A DNA stretch of 64,000 bases from Svornostia abyssi (GTDB lineage: Bacteria > Actinomycetota > Thermoleophilia > Solirubrobacterales > Solirubrobacteraceae), in contig CP088295.1 in the NCBI GenBank assembly GCA_024666565.1, forward strand, positions 1,860,001-1,924,000. Reading direction: 5' to 3'. Made by a program: the position numbers and the translations under genes. The notes beneath the pieces are model-generated. The model saw only the letters and a program-made list of their open reading frames with translations. It searched no databases and was not told the DNA's origin. Numbering within the stretch: the stretch's first letter is position 1; each line of letters opens with the position of its first letter. This document shows, one piece after another, positions 18,135-26,860 of the stretch.

Positions 18135-19895
18135 TCAGCCCGGGAGCAGCAGGACGTCGGTGAACGACTGGTCACCGAGCTCGGAGACCGCGGCGCGCAG
18201 CTCGGCGATCGGCCGGATCGCGGGGGTCTCGTGCCGCGCACGGCGCATGTCCGCAAAGCCGGCGTGGTACTCGGCCGCGAGCACGTAGAGATCCTCCAGC
18301 CCGCCCGCCTTGGTCAGCATCGCCGGGTGCAACTCCAGCACGACGGGCGCACCTGCGGCGAGCACTGCGCGTGCGCCCTGGAGCGCCGCGGCCTCGTGAC
18401 CCTGGACGTCGAGCCAGAGCAGCCCGATGTCGGAGGGGTCCAGCGCCGCGGCGGCGACCGCGGCGTCGACGGTGGTGAGGGTGACGGGCGTCGTGTCCTC
18501 GTTCCGCGTGCCGGCGTCCTTCCGGATGCTGTGGGCGCCGGAGTTCCGCGGATGCAGGCGCAGGTGGGCGCTCCCCGGCTCGGAGGACACCGCGGCACGA
18601 TGCGCGATCACCCGCGTGTCGAGATCGTTGAGGGCGAGGTTGGCTTTGAGCAGCCGGAAGTTCGACGGCTCGGGCTCGAAGACGATCGCCCGCGAGAAGC
18701 CCATCGTCGTGAGGGCGGGCACCGTCGTGGTCCCGATGTTGGCGCCGCAGTCGATGAACACCGGGCGCGGCGAGGCCCCGCGGTCGGCGAGGAGTGCGAC
18801 GGCGTCCCGGAGCAGCGCCATCTCCCCGCGCTCGGACCGGGAGAACAGCACCCGGCCCACCCCCCGGTCGGCGGTGCGCGTGACGAAGGTTCCGACCGGC
18901 GTGTCGACCCCGAGCAGCGGCGTCGTCGCGGCCGCCGCGTCGAAGAACGCGAGGCGGCCCTCCCGGCTCTGCGGGGGTGACGCGGCTGCCCGTGGCGCCA
19001 CCGGCGGCGGCGCCGGCGGCGGCGCGTCGAGCCGGACGAGCGGAAAGCCCTCCTCCTCGAGCTTTGCGATGACGTCTGCCGGAGCCGGGACACGCCGGTT
19101 GCGCGCCTGTGGCCGGTAGGCCGTGGCGGCGTCGATCCGCGGGACCTCGGGCGCGACCCCGTCGGCGAGGAAGAACGCGTTGCTGCCGCTCGGCTCGACG
19201 GCGACGAGGCCGTAGCCGCGCTCATTCGCAAGGCCCGTCAGCGCGGCCAGGGACGCTCCCGAGTAGTACGAGGCGACGGAGGACCCGGCGGGCGGCGTGA
19301 AGGTGTCGTCCTCCGGCACCGTGACCTTCGCCGTCGGGCCGAACGCGGCGTTGTACGACACGATGAGCAGGCGCGCCGTGCACGCCGTGAGTGCGTGGAT
19401 CACCCAGTACTCGTTGCCCTCGAGCGTCACGCTGAGCTGGTCGACGTCGCCGGTGAAGCCGTGGTCCGCGAAGAGGGTGTTCACGGTGGCGGCGGTCACG
19501 GTCGCGCGGACCGCTGTGGTTCGGCCCGGACCGAGTTGCGCCACGTGGGCGATGGCTTTCGGCCCGGCATCGACCATGAGCCCGGTCCAGCCCAGCTCCG
19601 CTGCGAGCACCCCGGCGTTCCCGCCCGTGCGCCCGCAGCCCAGCTCGACGTAGCGGAACGTCCGCGGGCCGGCCGCCGCGTGGAGCGCGAGCAGGATGCC
19701 GTCCTCCTCGTGCTGTGAGCGCAGGCCGAACCGCGCGTGGTCGAACCCCGCGCCGGGCGCGAGCAGCTCGGTCGGTAGCGCGACGCGGCGCAGGACGGCA
19801 CCCACCTGCTCCTCCAGGAGCGCGATCCTGCGCTTCAGCGCGCGTGTGCCGTCCTCGTCGGTGGACACGCTGCGAGCTTTCGCCTGGACGTCCAT
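18135..19895 (-). CDS. Two-domain FkbM-family methyltransferase
   Basis: 586 residues with two SAM-fold halves. The N-terminal half has a motif-I-like YVELGCGRTGGNAGVLA and a metal-free core. A Pro/Ala-rich linker (APPPAPPPVAPRAAA) follows. The C-terminal half is a clear FkbM domain beginning near 378 with FIDCGANIGTTTVPAL, followed by FEPEPSNFRLLKANL and LLWLDVQGHEAAALQGA. FkbM enzymes O-methylate sugars. The start is ATG at 19895; the frame upstream belongs to the sulfotransferase gene. Seven bases separate it from the ATPase gene. The N-terminal half may be a non-catalytic or recognition copy. Confidence 0.82.
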   Translation of the reverse strand: MDVQAKARSVSTDEDGTRALKRRIALLEEQVGAVLRRVALPTELLAPGAGFDHARFGLRSQHEEDGILLALHAAAGPRTFRYVELGCGRTGGNAGVLAAELGWTGLMVDAGPKAIAHVAQLGPGRTTAVRATVTAATVNTLFADHGFTGDVDQLSVTLEGNEYWVIHALTACTARLLIVSYNAAFGPTAKVTVPEDDTFTPPAGSSVASYYSGASLAALTGLANERGYGLVAVEPSGSNAFFLADGVAPEVPRIDAATAYRPQARNRRVPAPADVIAKLEEEGFPLVRLDAPPPAPPPVAPRAAASPPQSREGRLAFFDAAAATTPLLGVDTPVGTFVTRTADRGVGRVLFSRSERGEMALLRDAVALLADRGASPRPVFIDCGANIGTTTVPALTTMGFSRAIVFEPEPSNFRLLKANLALNDLDTRVIAHRAAVSSEPGSAHLRLHPRNSGAHSIRKDAGTRNEDTTPVTLTTVDAAVAAAALDPSDIGLLWLDVQGHEAAALQGARAVLAAGAPVVLELHPAMLTKAGGLEDLYVLAAEYHAGFADMRRARHETPAIRPIAELRAAVSELGDQSFTDVLLLPG

Positions 19896-19927
19896 CGGCC
19901 CATCGTACCCTCGGGGTACGAGGCCAG

Positions 19928-21928
19928 TCAGGGTTGCGTGATCGCCGGGTCGGCGAGCGCACGCTCGTGCGTGCCGGTGCAGACCTCGTCGATGATCGCG
20001 GCGTCCTCTCCGGAGAGGGCATCCCGCCCGCGTCCGACGGTTTCGCGGCGGATCCCGGGTCCCCCGACGCGGAACGTCGAGTTCGCGGAGATGGCGCTCC
20101 CGTTGAACGTCGGCTCGGACAGGCACGGGAGGTCGGCGATGCCGAGCCAGTCGGCCACCCGGGACATCGTGCCCGCGGTGTCGTCGACGAGCTGCTCGAA
20201 TCGCAGGACGAGGGTCTGGGACGGCCGCTCGTGCCATGCCGCCAGCGCCTCCTCGACGTTCCGGCACCAGAGTGCGGCGGCCTCGCGGCAGTCGGCGTAC
20301 CGCGTCTGGTGGCCGCGGGCGGAGGCGTACCAGTCGTGCGGGTCGCGGATGAGCGAGATCTGCCGCCCCTCGGGGTAGTCCGCGACGAAGCGGCTGCGGC
20401 TCTCACCCCACGCCAGGCGCGGGGTGAACGCGGTCACCCAGCGCTTGGGTCCCGTCCGGAGGTTCGCGTTGTCGAGCCAGGCGTTGAAGTAGGCCGTGAA
20501 ATACCGGTCGAGGATGTCGCGGTGGGTCGTCGCCGGCCGGTCGCGGGACAGTCGCGTGAACAACGCGGTCAGGAGCGACGGGGGCTGGAGGAAGGCGAAG
20601 AGCTCGTCACCGGCCTGCGGGTGGGTCTTCATCTGCTTGGCGTACCCCTCGCCGAACAGCCGGTCGTGCCGGACCTCGCGCAGGACGTCGAGCTGGCGCG
20701 ACGGGTCCTCGCTCAGGAGGACCCGGGGCCAGTCGTACTTCGTCGGCGCTCCGATCGCGAGTTCATGCGGGTGGGCGTGCAGTTCGGGGTGTCCATCGAA
20801 GAGCTGGCTGAGCAGGCTGCCGCCGCTGCGCTGGACCTGCGAGACGAGCACGAGCGGCTGATCCACGGGCACGGCGAAGCGGTGCACGATGTCGACGATG
20901 CGCTGCGCGTCGTCGTCGCTGAGCCGGTCGTCGGGCAGCACCGGGGCCTCCCGATGGCGCGCGCGAAAGGTGGTGCGTGCAGGGGCGGGGACCGCGTCGG
21001 CATGCTCGTAGGGGTAGTCCGCCAGCAGGCGGTGCATCCGCGCGCGCGTGCCGACGGCGGCGTGGAGCTCCGGGCTCCACGGAACCGTGTCGCGCTCTCG
21101 CGGTGGCTCCGGGAGCACGAGCTCCCGGCAGGCGGCGAGATGGTCTTCGCGCACCTCGAGGCCGAGGTACTCGCAGAGCGCGGCAATGTGGCGGCGCGGG
21201 TCCGCGACGACGTCCTCGAACCGCACGACGTGGACGTGTTCGGGCGGGAGCCGCGCGAGGATGGCGTCGTTCCCGCGCGCAGCGGCGAAGAACTTCTCGA
21301 TCGCGTCGTCGAGCGGCGGTTTGCGGCGTGCGATCGACGTGATGACGTCGACGGGATGGCGGACGACGTGGATGAGCCGCACGGGGAGACCCAGCGTCTC
21401 CTCCAGCCGGCCGAGGAGCGTGGGGTCGCGCGCGAGCAGCCGTGTGGATCTTCCCCCCTTCTTGTCGCCGAGCACGAGCGGCGCGGCGGTGTCGTAGACC
21501 CCGCCGGGCACCCGGTAGTCCCGCCCCATCCAGCGGCGCCCGAGCTCGCCGAACTCCTGGTCGCGCAGCAGCACCAGGCCCAGGAGTTCGTCCCGGGTGA
21601 GACCTTGGGCGACGAGGTGCAGGGCGTCGAGTTCCTGGGCGATGACGGCGTCGGGATGGGCGTCAAGCAGCGCGCCGACGAGCGTGTGCCCTGAGCGAGG
21701 CCAGCCGATGAACGCGGTGAAGGCCTGGGCGCGCGCGATCCGCTCCGGGTGCTCGGCGACGAGGGCCCGCGCGTCCCCGCGGGCCTGCGTGAGCAGCTCC
21801 GGGTCGTGGACGCGCCGGGCGTACGCCTTCTGCGCCGCGAGCTCGTGCCGCTCGAGGACCACATGCCCCGTCGTCTCGTCCACCAGCGCCAAGCTATCAG
21901 CGCGCACCGCGGGAAACGGCGATGTCAA
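19928..21928 (-). CDS. Tandem (double-domain) sulfotransferase
   Basis: 666 residues with two complete-looking PAPS-dependent sulfotransferase domains in one chain. The N-terminal domain has the phosphosulfate loop IGWPRSGHTLVGALLDAHP (near 74-92) and a 3'-phosphate segment LIHVVRHPVDVITSIAR. The C-terminal domain has SQVQRSGGSLLSQLFDGHPE (near 365) and ISLIRDPHDWYASARG, with LVLRFEQLVDD after it. No signal peptide or membrane anchor, so it acts in the cytoplasm on glycan precursors. ATGA overlap with the APS kinase stop ties sulfate activation directly to transfer. Confidence 0.9.
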   Translation of the reverse strand: MTSPFPAVRADSLALVDETTGHVVLERHELAAQKAYARRVHDPELLTQARGDARALVAEHPERIARAQAFTAFIGWPRSGHTLVGALLDAHPDAVIAQELDALHLVAQGLTRDELLGLVLLRDQEFGELGRRWMGRDYRVPGGVYDTAAPLVLGDKKGGRSTRLLARDPTLLGRLEETLGLPVRLIHVVRHPVDVITSIARRKPPLDDAIEKFFAAARGNDAILARLPPEHVHVVRFEDVVADPRRHIAALCEYLGLEVREDHLAACRELVLPEPPRERDTVPWSPELHAAVGTRARMHRLLADYPYEHADAVPAPARTTFRARHREAPVLPDDRLSDDDAQRIVDIVHRFAVPVDQPLVLVSQVQRSGGSLLSQLFDGHPELHAHPHELAIGAPTKYDWPRVLLSEDPSRQLDVLREVRHDRLFGEGYAKQMKTHPQAGDELFAFLQPPSLLTALFTRLSRDRPATTHRDILDRYFTAYFNAWLDNANLRTGPKRWVTAFTPRLAWGESRSRFVADYPEGRQISLIRDPHDWYASARGHQTRYADCREAAALWCRNVEEALAAWHERPSQTLVLRFEQLVDDTAGTMSRVADWLGIADLPCLSEPTFNGSAISANSTFRVGGPGIRRETVGRGRDALSGEDAAIIDEVCTGTHERALADPAITQP

Positions 21929-22463
21929 CGCGCCGTCGTGGCGGCGAGCGTGAGCAGCGCGACGACACGCCCGGCCACCGCCGCAGGCGTGTCGGCCGGG
22001 CCGACTCGGAGGTCAGGAGCCAAGGGCGGCTCGTACTCCCCGCCGGCGCCGGTCAGACCCTGCAGCTCGCCGCGGCGGGCGCGCGCGTACAGCCCCTTCG
22101 GGTCGCGTTGCGCGCAGATCTCGACGGGCGTGGCCACGTGCACCTCGACGAAGCCGCGACCCCGGTCCTCGTGCAGCGCGCGGGCGGCGTCTCGCGGCTC
22201 GCGGTGGGGGGGGAGACCAGCGAGACGAGCACGATCGTCCCGTCCTCACCCAGCGCGCACGCCGCGGCGGCCACGCGGCGGACGTTCTCCGCTCGGTCGG
22301 CGGCGCTGAACCCGAGGTCGGCGCACATGGTGCGGCGAACCTCGTCGCCGTCCAGGCGCGCACAGGTCCGGCCCGCGCGCACGAGGGCCTCGGCGGACGC
22401 GTCGGCGAGCGTGGACTTCCCGCTCGCCGGCAGGCCGGTGAACCACACGGTCGCGCCGGTCAT
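21925..22463 (-). CDS. cysC: Adenylylsulfate (APS) kinase (apparent frameshift)
   Basis: Phosphorylates APS to PAPS, the donor for the sulfotransferases at 844 and 19928. The P-loop FTGLPASGKSTLAD is at the N-terminus, followed by RLDGDEVRRTMCADLGFSA. The frame breaks in a run of eight G (22206-22213, minus-strand C run). In the next frame it continues HREPRDAARALHEDRGRG and VATPVEICAQRDPKGLYAR, the family's C-terminal part. The restored length is about 178-179, normal for CysC. Six G would give the canonical VSPHR and nine would give VSPPHR. No ATP sulfurylase (CysD/CysN/Sat) lies in the window, so APS must come from elsewhere in the genome. Confidence 0.9.
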
Positions 22464-23896
22464 CGGGTCGCCTCCGCCACGGCGAGGTCCGCGATGCCGC
22501 GCTCGAGGGACGCGGCGAGTGTGGCCGCGTTCTCGTCGGAGCGGTCCATGAGCACGGGGCGGCCGGGCAGGCAGCGGTCCATCGCGGCGGCGAGGAACGC
22601 CGTGATGCGCTCACGGTCCGGGGTGAACGCCAGGACGTCGGCGACACCGCGTGGGACATCGGCGAACGAGGTCACGTCGATGGTGACGCCGGCGCCTGCG
22701 TAGAACGGGTCCCCGAGCGTGAGCACGGGCTTGCCGTACAGCAGCGCCTCGAGGCCGACCGTCGACCCGATCGTCACGATCGCGTCGGCGCCGGTCATGA
22801 GGTCGTGGCTGTTGACGTCCGCCGGCACGACCCGCGCGTTGTGCAGGCGCGAGATCCGGTGCAGGAGCGAGACGGGCGTGCGGCCGATCGCGAGCGGATG
22901 CTCCTTGGCGACGAGCGTCATGCCGTGCGGGAGGGAGGCCGCGACGAGCTCGATGATCGCGCCCTGGTCGTAGCAGTGCGGCAGCAGCTTCTTGATCTTG
23001 TAGTCCTCGACGACGTGCAGCGGGAAGTACACGTAGGGCGTCGCCGGCGGGGGCGCGACGAGCCGCCGGGCCACGACGACCCTCGCGCGCTCGGCGAGCA
23101 TGCGCCGCAGCCACGGCCAGGGCCGCAGCCAGTCGTTGTCCCGGTCCCAGCGGGCCTTCACCGCGAGATGCCGCGCGAAGCTCCGAGCGAGGTGGCCGCT
23201 GACGCCCGTCTCGCGGGGCGCGCGGATGGCTGTCCGCCGCGCGGTGAACGCGGCGATGAAGGCCTCGACCCGGGCCCGCTGGGCATCCGTGGGCGGCACG
23301 ATCTCGTCCGGCTCCACGATGTGTCGGTGCATCTCGTCGACGTAGAGACGCAGCGGATCGTCGAAGATCGTCGAGAAGAGGAACAGCACCGGCACGCCGC
23401 GTCGCAGCCCGACGAGGTGCGCAGCGGTGCGGATCGTCTCGGTGCCGACCTCCGGCACGATCCCCGTGGGCCCCCAGTCGGCGATGACCCGCTCGGTCGC
23501 ATCGAGGATGCGCAGGGCCCGCACGACGTTCTCCTCGTCGCTCAGCCCCTCCGCGGCGATGTCGGTGCGGTAGATCTCGCGAAACGTCGCGGTGCCGTAC
23601 CGTCGCCGCGCCTCCTCGGCGGCGGCGTCCGGGTCGGCGGGGACGGGCGTCTCGGCGACCAGGTCCGCCAGGCACCACGCCGTCTCGCCCGCGCGCCGGA
23701 GCATGCGGGCCGCGCGGCGTGAAGCGGTGAGGTGCGCGACCTCATGGCCACGGCGCCGCAGTTCGGCACCCACGCGCGCGTAGAAGTCCGTCTCGATGTA
23801 CCCGAGCGTCACGAACAGCAGCCGCGCCGGCGTGGGTGCCGAGGCCGCGCGGGGCTGCGCTGCGAGCGTGGTTGGCATGCGCGCCGATCCTTGCAT
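22460..23896 (-). CDS. KpsS/KpsC-like capsule polysaccharide transferase
   Basis: 478 residues with the capsule-synthesis (Capsule_synth) pattern: TLVAKEHPLAIGRTPVSLLH, then NSHDLMTGADAIVTIGSTVG and LEALLYGKPVLTLGDPFYAG. In Gram-negative bacteria these proteins add Kdo to the lipid or glycan. Here the locus makes a CMP-nonulosonate instead, so a nonulosonate transferase role is a reasonable inference. ATG at 23896 or 23878 could start it; the second leaves more space to the divergent gene. First gene of the minus operon with cysC and the sulfotransferase (ATGA overlap). Confidence 0.82.
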   Translation of the reverse strand: MQGSARMPTTLAAQPRAASAPTPARLLFVTLGYIETDFYARVGAELRRRGHEVAHLTASRRAARMLRRAGETAWCLADLVAETPVPADPDAAAEEARRRYGTATFREIYRTDIAAEGLSDEENVVRALRILDATERVIADWGPTGIVPEVGTETIRTAAHLVGLRRGVPVLFLFSTIFDDPLRLYVDEMHRHIVEPDEIVPPTDAQRARVEAFIAAFTARRTAIRAPRETGVSGHLARSFARHLAVKARWDRDNDWLRPWPWLRRMLAERARVVVARRLVAPPPATPYVYFPLHVVEDYKIKKLLPHCYDQGAIIELVAASLPHGMTLVAKEHPLAIGRTPVSLLHRISRLHNARVVPADVNSHDLMTGADAIVTIGSTVGLEALLYGKPVLTLGDPFYAGAGVTIDVTSFADVPRGVADVLAFTPDRERITAFLAAAMDRCLPGRPVLMDRSDENAATLAASLERGIADLAVAEATR

Positions 23897-23919
23897 CTGC
23901 GGCAGTAAGGTGCCACCGC

Positions 23920-24681
23920 ATGCCGACCCCCCTTGCCGGCGCGGTGGCCGTGGTCACCGGTGCCTCCGGAAACCTGGGCCCCGTCTGGATTCGCGCGCTC
24001 GGCGACGCGGGCGCCCGGGTGGTCGGGATCGACCTGGTGGCCGGGGACGTCGACGGAGCTGAGCGTGTCGAGGTCGCCGACGTGCGCGACCGCGCGGCGC
24101 TGGATGCGATCGCAGCCGTGCTGCGCGACGAGGGCATGGTGCCGGAGGTGCTCGTGAACAACGCGGGGATCGACCAGCCACCAGCTGCCGGCGTGGGCTG
24201 CGCCGCGGTGGAGGACGTCCCGCTGCCGGACTTCCTGCGCGTGCTCGACGTGAACGTTGCGGGGGCGTTCAACACGATGCAGGTCTTCGGCGGGGCGATG
24301 GCCCGCGCCGGCCGGGGCTCCATCGTGAACGTGGGCTCGCTGTACGCGAGCCTCGCGCCGGACCCGGCCTTCTACGCCCATATGGAGCCGCCGTTTCTCA
24401 AGCCGCCCGCGTACGGCGCGTCGAAGGCGGCGCTCGTGAACCTCACGCGGTACTTCGCCCGGCTCTGGGGCGATCGCGGCGTGCGGGTCAACGCACTGTC
24501 GCCAGGCGGGGTTCGCGGGAGCCAGGACGCGGAGTTCATCTCCCGGTTCACGGCACGCGTGCCGCTTGGCCGGCTGGCGGAGGCCGGTGACCTGACGGGC
24601 CCCCTGCTGTTCCTGGCGTCCGACGCCTCGCGCTACGTGACGGGGCAGGACCTGCGAGTCGATGGAGGATTCACCGCATGA
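23920..24681 (+). CDS. Short-chain dehydrogenase/reductase
   Basis: 253 residues. NAD(P) site VVTGASGNLGPVW, NNAGIDQPP after strand 4, and catalytic Y165-x3-K169 in AYGASKAALVN with a Ser in VNVGSLYAS. The C-terminal YVTGQDLRVDGGFTA is classic for SDR oxidoreductases. The insert between Ser and Tyr (DPAFYAHMEPPFLKPP) is longer than usual. It opens the plus-strand operon with an aldehyde dehydrogenase and NeuA, and probably oxidises or reduces a sugar intermediate. Divergent from the KpsS-like gene with only 23 bases between start codons. Confidence 0.88.
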   Translation: MPTPLAGAVAVVTGASGNLGPVWIRALGDAGARVVGIDLVAGDVDGAERVEVADVRDRAALDAIAAVLRDEGMVPEVLVNNAGIDQPPAAGVGCAAVEDVPLPDFLRVLDVNVAGAFNTMQVFGGAMARAGRGSIVNVGSLYASLAPDPAFYAHMEPPFLKPPAYGASKAALVNLTRYFARLWGDRGVRVNALSPGGVRGSQDAEFISRFTARVPLGRLAEAGDLTGPLLFLASDASRYVTGQDLRVDGGFTA

Positions 24682-26138
24682 GCACCGCTGCGCCGCCCGT
24701 GCAGATCGAGAACCTGATCGGCGGGCGGTCGTGTCCCGCCGCCGACGGCCGGGTGCTGGAGAAGCGCTCGCCCGCGACGGGCGAGGTGATCAGCCATCTG
24801 GCCCGCTCGGGCGCCGGCGACGCCGCCGCGGCGATCACGGCCGCGAAGGCCGCTCAGCCCGGGTGGGCGGCCGAGACCCCTGTGGCCCGCGGCACGCTGC
24901 TGCGCCGGGTCGCGCAGCTCCTCGAACGCGACGCGGACCGGATCGCGCAGATCGTGGCCGCCGAGACCGGCAAGTCGCCCGCCGATGCGGCGGGGGAGAC
25001 GCAGGGCGCGATCGAGATGGGCTACTTCGTGGCGGGCGAGGGCCGTCGCTTCTACGGGCGCACCACGACGAGCGGCGTGCCGCACCGCCATGCGTCGATC
25101 GTGCGCCAGCCCGTGGGGGTCGCCGGGCTCATCATCGCGGCGAACACGCCGATCGCCAACGTCGCGTGGAAGGCGTTCCCCGCGCTCATGGGCGGCAACG
25201 GCGCCGTGCTCAAGGCGTCCGAGGACACCCCGCAGACGGCGGCGGCTTTCGCCGAACTCGTCGTGGAGGCGGGGGCGCCTGACGGGATCTTCAACGTCGT
25301 CCACGGGCTCGGCCCCGAGGTGGGGGAGGCGATCGTGACGTCCCCCGATGTCGACCTCGTGTCGTTCACGGGCTCGACCGGCGTTGGGCGCATGATCGCG
25401 CGGACCGCCGGCGAGCGGCTCGCGAAGGTCTGCCTCGAGCTCGGCGGCAAGAACCCGCTCATCGTGTGCGACGACGCCGACCTTGCGGGCGCGGCGCGGA
25501 CCGCCGCACTCTCGGCGTTCTCCAATGCGGGGCAGCGGTGCGCCGCGGGCAGCCGGATCATCGTCTTCGACGCGGTCTACGACGAGTTCCGCGACCTGCT
25601 GCTCGCGGAGGCTCGAGCCCAGCGGGTCGGGTCCTCTGACGGGGACGACTACGGGCCCGTCATCAACGAGCGTCAGTGCACGCGGATGCTCGCGGCGGTC
25701 GATCGGGCCCGTGCGGCGGGCGCGACGATCCTGCACGGCGGCGAGCGCATCGGCGATCGCGGGTGGTACGTCGCCCCGACGCTCATCGAGGACGCCCCGG
25801 TTGACGCGGAGGTGTGCACCGCCGAGTTGTTCGGCCCGATCGCGACGCTCCACCGCGTGGGTGGGTTCGAGGAGGCGCTCTCGCTCGCGAACGCCACGTC
25901 GTATGGGCTCACCGCCGCGATCTGGACAAGAAGTGTGCACCGTGCGCAGGAGTTCGTCGCGCGGGTGCGCTCCGGGGTCGCGTCGGTCAACGGCCCGACG
26001 TACGGGTCGGAGCCGCACTGGCCGTTCGGTGGGCTCGGCGCATCGGGTACCGGCTGGCGTGAGGCGGGCACCGAGGCGATGGACGTCTACACCGAGCTGA
26101 AGACCGTGCACATCACCCACGACCCGGCGCAGGTGTGA
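24678..26138 (+). CDS. Aldehyde dehydrogenase (NAD(P)+)
   Basis: 486 residues, usual family length. Catalytic Cys288 in NAGQRCAAGSR and general-base Glu254 in CLELGGKNPLIV. The NAD-site motif FTGSTGVGR and the C-terminal PFGGLGASGTGWREAGTEAM are present. It would oxidise an aldehyde to an acid. In this setting the substrate may be a sugar aldehyde handed on from the SDR upstream, giving a uronate-like or carboxylated residue. Both ends overlap neighbours by four bases. Confidence 0.93.
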   Translation: MSTAAPPVQIENLIGGRSCPAADGRVLEKRSPATGEVISHLARSGAGDAAAAITAAKAAQPGWAAETPVARGTLLRRVAQLLERDADRIAQIVAAETGKSPADAAGETQGAIEMGYFVAGEGRRFYGRTTTSGVPHRHASIVRQPVGVAGLIIAANTPIANVAWKAFPALMGGNGAVLKASEDTPQTAAAFAELVVEAGAPDGIFNVVHGLGPEVGEAIVTSPDVDLVSFTGSTGVGRMIARTAGERLAKVCLELGGKNPLIVCDDADLAGAARTAALSAFSNAGQRCAAGSRIIVFDAVYDEFRDLLLAEARAQRVGSSDGDDYGPVINERQCTRMLAAVDRARAAGATILHGGERIGDRGWYVAPTLIEDAPVDAEVCTAELFGPIATLHRVGGFEEALSLANATSYGLTAAIWTRSVHRAQEFVARVRSGVASVNGPTYGSEPHWPFGGLGASGTGWREAGTEAMDVYTELKTVHITHDPAQV

Positions 26139-26860
26139 GCCAGGTCGCGCTCATCCCCGCCCGCGCGGGCTCCGAGCGTGTCGCCGGCAAGAACATCCGC
26201 CCGCTGGCCGGGCATCCGCTGCTGGCGCACACGATCGCCCAGGCGCAGGCCGCCGGGTGCTTTGACGCCATCGTGGTCTCCACCGACAGCGAGGAGATCG
26301 CGGAGGTCGCGCGGGCATACGGGGCGGAGGTTCCGGCGCTGCGCCCGCCCGAACTCGCGACGAGCACGTCGCCGGACGTCGAGTGGGTGCTGCACGTCCT
26401 CGACACGCTCGCCGCCGGCGGGCGGACGTTCGAGCTCTACGCGCTGCTGCGGCCCACGAGCCCGTTCCGGGCACCAGGGTCGATCCGTGCCGCCGTCGCG
26501 ATGCTCCGCGACGCAGACCCGCCGGCAGAGTCGCTGCGCGCGGTGACCCGCGTCCGCGAGCACCCGGCGAAGATGTGGCGGCTCGAAGGCGACCGCGCGC
26601 GGCCACTGCTGCCCTCGCCCGTCGGTGAGGTTCCCCTGCACTCTCGGCAGTACCAGGCGCTGCCTGAGATCTACGTGCAGGACTCGAGCCTGGAGGTCAG
26701 TTGGACGCGCGTCGCCCGCGACGGCGGCGGGATCTCCGGTGCCGAGGTGCTGGCGTGGGTCAGCCAGGGGCACGAGGGCTTCTCGATCGACTACCCGGAT
26801 GACTGGGAGGCCGCCGAGCGGCTGGTCGAGGCGGGCGCCGTCGAGGTGGTCCTGGCATGA
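26135..26860 (+). CDS. neuA: CMP-nonulosonate (acylneuraminate) cytidylyltransferase
   Basis: Activates a nonulosonate with CTP to CMP-sugar, the donor for capsule transferases. 241 residues. The nucleotide loop ALIPARAGSERVAGKNIRPL is at the N-terminus, then VVSTDSEEIAEVARAYGAEV and LLRPTSPFRAPGSIRAA, as in NeuA, LegF and PseF. GTG start overlaps the aldehyde dehydrogenase stop as GTGA. Pairs functionally with neuB at 6035. The exact sugar is not resolved. Confidence 0.92.
   Translation: MSQVALIPARAGSERVAGKNIRPLAGHPLLAHTIAQAQAAGCFDAIVVSTDSEEIAEVARAYGAEVPALRPPELATSTSPDVEWVLHVLDTLAAGGRTFELYALLRPTSPFRAPGSIRAAVAMLRDADPPAESLRAVTRVREHPAKMWRLEGDRARPLLPSPVGEVPLHSRQYQALPEIYVQDSSLEVSWTRVARDGGGISGAEVLAWVSQGHEGFSIDYPDDWEAAERLVEAGAVEVVLA

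Noticed and set aside
1571..22213. Phase-variable G runs switching sulfotransferase, transketolase and cysC on and off
   Set aside because: G runs of 6-8 are short and common at this GC content. Breaks also occur in C runs and in GCCCGGC with no repeat tract, so sequence error explains all cases better.
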